Source: Bacteroidales bacterium (lineage in GTDB: Bacteria > Bacteroidota > Bacteroidia > Bacteroidales > Muribaculaceae). Taken from it: DNA of 9,584 nucleotides. Each line of letters opens with the position of its first letter. The first letter of the stretch is position 1. A program made the translations under genes and the position numbers. Shown piece by piece: positions 6,655-9,584 of this stretch. Under the pieces are notes generated by a model, which was not told the DNA's origin, did not search any database, and saw nothing but the letters and a program-made list of their open reading frames with translations. The stretch covers positions 1 to 9,584 of the forward strand of contig SFOK01000068.1 in assembly GCA_004552395.1 (NCBI GenBank). The letters run 5' to 3'.

Positions 6655-8760
6655 ATGAACCGCGACGAAGCCAAAGCAACGATTGAGGCCCTCAGACAGG
6701 AGCTCAATGAGCACAACCACAATTACTATGTGCTCAATTCACCTACGATTTCCGACAAGGATTTCGACATGACGCTCAAGGAGCTTGAACGCCTCGAAAC
6801 CGAATTTCCGGAATTCGCCGACCCGCTCTCCCCTACTCAGAGAGTCGGCTCGGACCTCACGAAAGGGTTCGAACATGTGGTCCATGAACGCCCCATGATG
6901 TCGCTGTCCAACACTTACAGCATCGAAGAGGTAGACGAGTGGTTCGACCGCGTGAAAGCCGGTCTGGGCGGCGAGGAGTTCACTGTCGTGGGCGAGATGA
7001 AGTTCGACGGCACGTCGATTTCGATCACTTACCGCGACGGCCGTATGGTGCGGGCCGTGACCCGCGGCGACGGCACTCAGGGCGACGACGTCACTGCCAA
7101 TGTGAAGACTATAAGGAGCATACCGCTGCAGCTGCGCCCGGGCGACTGGCCGCGTGAGTTCGAGATCCGCGGCGAGATACTCATGCCGTGGAAGAGCTTC
7201 GAGGAGCTCAACGAGGAGCGGGCTTACAATGAGGAGCCGCTCTTCGCCAATCCGCGTAATGCTGCGTCGGGCACACTCAAGATGCAGAACCCGCGCGAGG
7301 TGTCGCGCCGTAAGCTCGACGCCCGATTCTACTATCTCCTCGGCGACAACCTCCCCTTCGACAATCATTTCGACAATATGGAGGCCGTCAGGAGCTGGGG
7401 CTTCAAGGTCTCTCCGGCCATGAAGCGTCTTCACGGCCTCGAGGACGTTAACAATTATATAAACTATTGGGACGAGGCCCGCCGCGAGCTCCCCGTGGCT
7501 ACGGACGGTCTCGTCTTCAAGGTCGACAGCCTCCGCCAGCAGCTCAACCTCGGCTACACGGCCAAGTCGCCGCGATGGGCTGTGGCCTATAAATTCAACC
7601 CGGAACAGGCCTGCACCAGGCTGCGGTTCGTCTCTTTCGAGACCGGACGCATGGGCATCGTCACACCGGTTGCCAACCTGGAGCCTGTCCTCCTCTCCGG
7701 CACGATCGTAAAACGCGCCTCGCTCCACAATGCCGACATCATGCGTGAGCTCGACATCCACGACCGCGACTACCTCTATGTGGAGAAGGGCGGCGAGATC
7801 ATACCCAAGATCGTGGGCGTAGACCTGGCCCAAAGAGATCCGGATTCCCGTCCGGTGGAGTTCGTCAGCCACTGCCCCGTCTGCGGCACTCCGCTCGTGA
7901 GAATTCAGGGAGAAGCCGCCTGGTGGTGCCCCAACCACAACGGCTGCCGTCCGCAGATCACCGGCAAGATCGAACACTTCGCCGCTCGCCGCATGATGAA
8001 CATCGACGGCATAGGCGAAGAGACAGCCGAGCTGCTCTACGACAGCGGCCTGGTGCGTCTCAGCTCCGATCTTTACGCCCTCACAGCCCCTCAGCTCGCT
8101 CAACTCGACCGAGTCGGACCGAAGCTCGCCGCGAGAATTATCGACGGAATAGAGGCTTCTAAAAGCGTTCCGTTCGAGAGGGTGATCTATGCGCTCTCAA
8201 TTCCCAACGTGGGCGAGACCACCGCCAAACGCCTCGCAAAAAGCGTGGTGAGCATGGAGCGGCTGCGTGCCATGTCGGAAGAGGAACTCACTGCCATCGA
8301 GGATGTGGGCCCCGTCATAGCCCGCTGCATCTTCGACTATCTTAGAGAGTCCGACAATATACGCAATATCGACGCTCTCATAGCCGCCGGCGTGACCATG
8401 GCCGTACCGGAAGATCAGCTCGGAGCCAAAGGCGATGCGCTCCGTGACAAGACGATAGTGATCAGCGGCACATTCTCGCACCATTCGCGCGACGAATACA
8501 AAGCCATGATCGAAGCCCAGGGCGGTAAAAACGCCGGAAGCATATCAAAGAAGACCGACTTCGTGCTCACGGGCGAGAACATGGGACCGGCCAAACGCGA
8601 GAAATGCCTCAAGCTCGGCATACCCATGATGACGGAAGACGACTTCCTCAAACTTCTGAGCGACTCCGAAAAAGCCGGTGCTCAAGAGCCGGAACCGGAG
8701 TCGGAAACATCGGCCTCGGAACGAAGTGACACACCCTCGCAGGGAGTGTTCGAATTTTAA
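6655..8760 (+). CDS. ligA: NAD+-dependent DNA ligase LigA
   Basis: LigA is a cytoplasmic enzyme that seals nicks in replication and repair using NAD+ as AMP donor. All 701 residues and the full domain order are present. The NAD-binding Ia domain is at about 1-70 (HNHNYYVLNSPTISDKDFD, 20-38). The adenylation domain has catalytic Lys116 in EMKFDG (KxDG), plus EIRGEILMP (170-178), DGLVFKVD (284-291) and RWAVAYKFNPE (307-317). The OB fold is at about 325-400. The zinc finger has Cys407, Cys410, Cys425 and Cys431. Helix-hairpin-helix repeats cover about 445-575, and a BRCT domain about 594-670. A 30-residue acidic Ser/Glu/Pro tail (671-701) follows the BRCT. The start at 6655 gives a standard N-terminus, preceded by ATAACC and no Shine-Dalgarno. 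DUF4924 begins 28 bp after the stop. Length is close to the 671 residues of E. coli LigA apart from the tail. Confidence 0.98.
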   Translation: MNRDEAKATIEALRQELNEHNHNYYVLNSPTISDKDFDMTLKELERLETEFPEFADPLSPTQRVGSDLTKGFEHVVHERPMMSLSNTYSIEEVDEWFDRVKAGLGGEEFTVVGEMKFDGTSISITYRDGRMVRAVTRGDGTQGDDVTANVKTIRSIPLQLRPGDWPREFEIRGEILMPWKSFEELNEERAYNEEPLFANPRNAASGTLKMQNPREVSRRKLDARFYYLLGDNLPFDNHFDNMEAVRSWGFKVSPAMKRLHGLEDVNNYINYWDEARRELPVATDGLVFKVDSLRQQLNLGYTAKSPRWAVAYKFNPEQACTRLRFVSFETGRMGIVTPVANLEPVLLSGTIVKRASLHNADIMRELDIHDRDYLYVEKGGEIIPKIVGVDLAQRDPDSRPVEFVSHCPVCGTPLVRIQGEAAWWCPNHNGCRPQITGKIEHFAARRMMNIDGIGEETAELLYDSGLVRLSSDLYALTAPQLAQLDRVGPKLAARIIDGIEASKSVPFERVIYALSIPNVGETTAKRLAKSVVSMERLRAMSEEELTAIEDVGPVIARCIFDYLRESDNIRNIDALIAAGVTMAVPEDQLGAKGDALRDKTIVISGTFSHHSRDEYKAMIEAQGGKNAGSISKKTDFVLTGENMGPAKREKCLKLGIPMMTEDDFLKLLSDSEKAGAQEPEPESETSASERSDTPSQGVFEF

Positions 8761-8788
8761 AAAAGCACAGACAAAAAGGGAAATAACC

Positions 8789-9337
8789 ATGTACACAGCA
8801 TCGCGGAAAAAGAGGGAAAATATAGCCGAATACCTTCTCTATATGTGGCAGATCGAGGACCTTATTCGTGCCAACGGACTCGATATCGAAAAGATAAAAG
8901 CCAACATCATAGACAAATACACGAATCTCGACGACAATCAGCGAAAAGAGATGACCGAATGGTACGAATCCCTTATCGACATGATGCATCGCGAAGGAGT
9001 GGAAAAGAAAGGGCACCTGCAGCTCAATAAAAATGTGATCATACAGCTCGACGACCTGAACCGCAGGCTACTCAAAGACACAAAATACGCCGCCTACGCC
9101 AACCAATACTACGCCACACTCCCCTATATCGTCGAACTGCGCGCCAAATCAGGCGACGAGAAACCCGGCGAGATAGAGAGCTGTTTCAACGCCCTTTACG
9201 GCGTACTGCTACTGCGGCTCTCCGGACAGGAAGTCACACCCGCAACACTCGACGCCCTCCAACAGATCACCAAATTCCTCGGTCTCCTCTCCGTCTACTA
9301 CAAAAAAGACTACAACAACGAACTCGAGTGGTCCTAA
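8789..9337 (+). CDS. DUF4924-type conserved protein of Bacteroidetes
   Basis: This is a 182-residue soluble protein with no signal peptide or membrane helix. The N-terminal block NIAEYLLYMWQIEDLIRA (11-28) is what I recognise as the DUF4924 hallmark. The rest looks mostly helical: an acidic/basic stretch about 30-75, DLNRRLLKDTKYAAYANQYY at 89-108, and an amphipathic C-terminus ending KKDYNNELEWS. The function is unknown. The ATG at 8789 was chosen over an in-frame ATG at 8678. The earlier start would overlap ligA by 83 bp and add 37 arginine-rich, non-conserved-looking residues, whereas 8789 has the same ATAACC-ATG leader as ligA and starts just before the recognised block. It is the last gene of the rightward string, 28 bp after ligA. 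Confidence 0.85.
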   Translation: MYTASRKKRENIAEYLLYMWQIEDLIRANGLDIEKIKANIIDKYTNLDDNQRKEMTEWYESLIDMMHREGVEKKGHLQLNKNVIIQLDDLNRRLLKDTKYAAYANQYYATLPYIVELRAKSGDEKPGEIESCFNALYGVLLLRLSGQEVTPATLDALQQITKFLGLLSVYYKKDYNNELEWS

Positions 9338-9510
9338 CCTCCCGCGCATCCACTCGCTCACCCTCGCCTTCCTTCCCTCCTACCCCTCAAATTTTGATCT
9401 TGGTGTCGGCGCCTCGGCGCCGCCTCGGCCTCATGTCGGCCGGAAACCCCGCCTCCCGCATCGCCCGGCCCTCGCCTTGCGCGCTCGGCTCCCTTACCCC
9501 CGTATACGGC
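9338..9510. other. Non-coding GC-rich spacer between the DUF4924 gene and the rRNA operon
   Basis: No convincing gene is present. The first 50 bases are strongly pyrimidine-biased on the + strand. A 7-bp inverted repeat with only 2 bases between its arms lies at 9407-9422 (CGGCGCC, TC, GGCGCCG). An 11-bp unit beginning GCCTCGGC is repeated imperfectly at 9411-9421 and 9422-9432. CCGTATACGG at 9500-9509 is a perfect 10-bp palindrome. Two transcription units converge here. I see no T-run terminator for the DUF4924 message. Confidence 0.6.
9407..9432. repeat. GC-rich inverted and tandem repeat cluster
   Basis: CGGCGCC (9407-9413) and GGCGCCG (9416-9422) form a perfect inverted repeat separated by TC. 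The arms overlap two copies of an 11-bp unit (GCCTCGGCGCC and GCCTCGGCCTC, 9 of 11 identical). A hairpin is possible only if the terminal pairs open to make a loop. Its position in the convergent gap could help end the DUF4924 transcript, but there is no T-run. Confidence 0.5.
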
Positions 9511-9546
9511 GGAAGGGCTCCGGTCATTGCTGACTGAAGCCCTTCC
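9511..9546 (-). terminator. Strong hairpin just downstream of 5S rRNA
   Basis: On the - strand GGAAGGGCTTC (9546-9536) pairs with GGAGCCCTTCC (9521-9511): 11 pairs including one G-U, around a 14-nt loop. It begins about 3 nt after the predicted 5S end. The position fits an rRNA operon terminator or an RNase processing stem. The sequence after it (GCCGTATACGG) is not T-rich, so a simple intrinsic terminator is uncertain. Confidence 0.6.
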
Positions 9547-9549
9547 TTA

Positions 9550-9584
9550 GGGTGGCGATTACCTACTCTCCCACTTTCGCAGTA
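9550..9584 (-). rRNA. rrf: 5S ribosomal RNA, 3' end only (rest beyond right edge)
   Basis: The reverse complement of the last 35 bases reads TACTGCGAAAGTGGGAGAGTAGGTAATCGCCACCC in two parts: TACTGCGAAAG, then TGGGAGAGTAGG, the near-universal 3' portion of bacterial 5S rRNA, then TAATCGCCACC as the strand that closes helix I. The exact 3' end (9549-9551) cannot be fixed because the pairing 5' strand lies outside the window. The orientation means the 23S and 16S genes should lie to the right, with transcription running leftward. Confidence 0.88.

Noticed and set aside
6739..8103. A 454-codon - strand open frame opposite ligA
   Set aside because: Mirror frame of a complete LigA; composition typical of a shadow frame.
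8678..8788. An upstream start for the DUF4924 gene, adding 37 residues
   Set aside because: It would overlap ligA by 83 bp and add an arginine-rich stretch that looks like ligA read in another frame; the ATG at 8789 fits the recognised N-terminus.
9328..9537. A 69-codon frame in the spacer before 5S rRNA
   Set aside because: Pro/Ser/Arg-rich product from pyrimidine-rich repeats, overlapping the rRNA-side hairpin; no sign of a real protein.
1..9584. Search by eye for tRNAs, CRISPR repeats, insertion-sequence ends, integrase sites or defence genes
   Set aside because: None found; every long frame is explained by a housekeeping or conserved gene, so I do not claim a new system here.

Overview
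The window looks like chromosomal core DNA from a fairly GC-rich member of the Bacteroidales, possibly Muribaculaceae- or Rikenellaceae-like; the family is a guess. Reasons: a short-type Pta next to AckA, a long Bacteroidetes-style LptF/LptG permease, a protein of the Bacteroidetes-specific DUF4924 type, start codons generally without a clear Shine-Dalgarno sequence, and one match to the Bacteroidetes TAnnTTTG -7 promoter element. I see no phage, transposon, CRISPR or tRNA sequence.

Layout. Positions 1-126 hold the last 41 codons of an unidentified + strand gene. Positions 127-352 are a convergent intergenic stretch with two hairpin/U-run terminators pointing leftward, a third stable dyad and a 12-bp tandem duplication. 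Positions 353-3461 form a leftward operon, pta-ackA-lgt: acetyl-CoA to acetyl phosphate to acetate plus ATP, with lipoprotein diacylglyceryl transferase translationally overlapped with ackA. Positions 3462-3704 are a divergent control region with nested inverted repeats and A/T tracts. Positions 3705-9337 form a rightward gene string: an LptF/LptG-family permease, a secreted SGNH-fold protein with an altered catalytic motif, NAD+-dependent DNA ligase (ligA), and a DUF4924 protein. The gaps are 82, 30 and 28 bp, consistent with one transcription unit. Positions 9338-9510 are GC-rich, pyrimidine-biased spacer with short repeats. From about 9550 to the right edge is the 3' end of a 5S rRNA on the - strand, preceded in its downstream spacer by a strong hairpin (9511-9546). 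An rRNA operon therefore enters from the right and converges on the ligA string.

How the genes relate: the left operon joins overflow acetate/ATP production to a membrane step of lipoprotein maturation. The right string joins LPS export, an envelope-directed SGNH protein, and replication/repair. No new defence or mobile system is evident. The points most worth a second look are the SGNH protein lacking the usual Asp of its triad, the C-terminal extension of the LptF/G protein, the ackA-lgt overlap, and the structured divergent promoter region.
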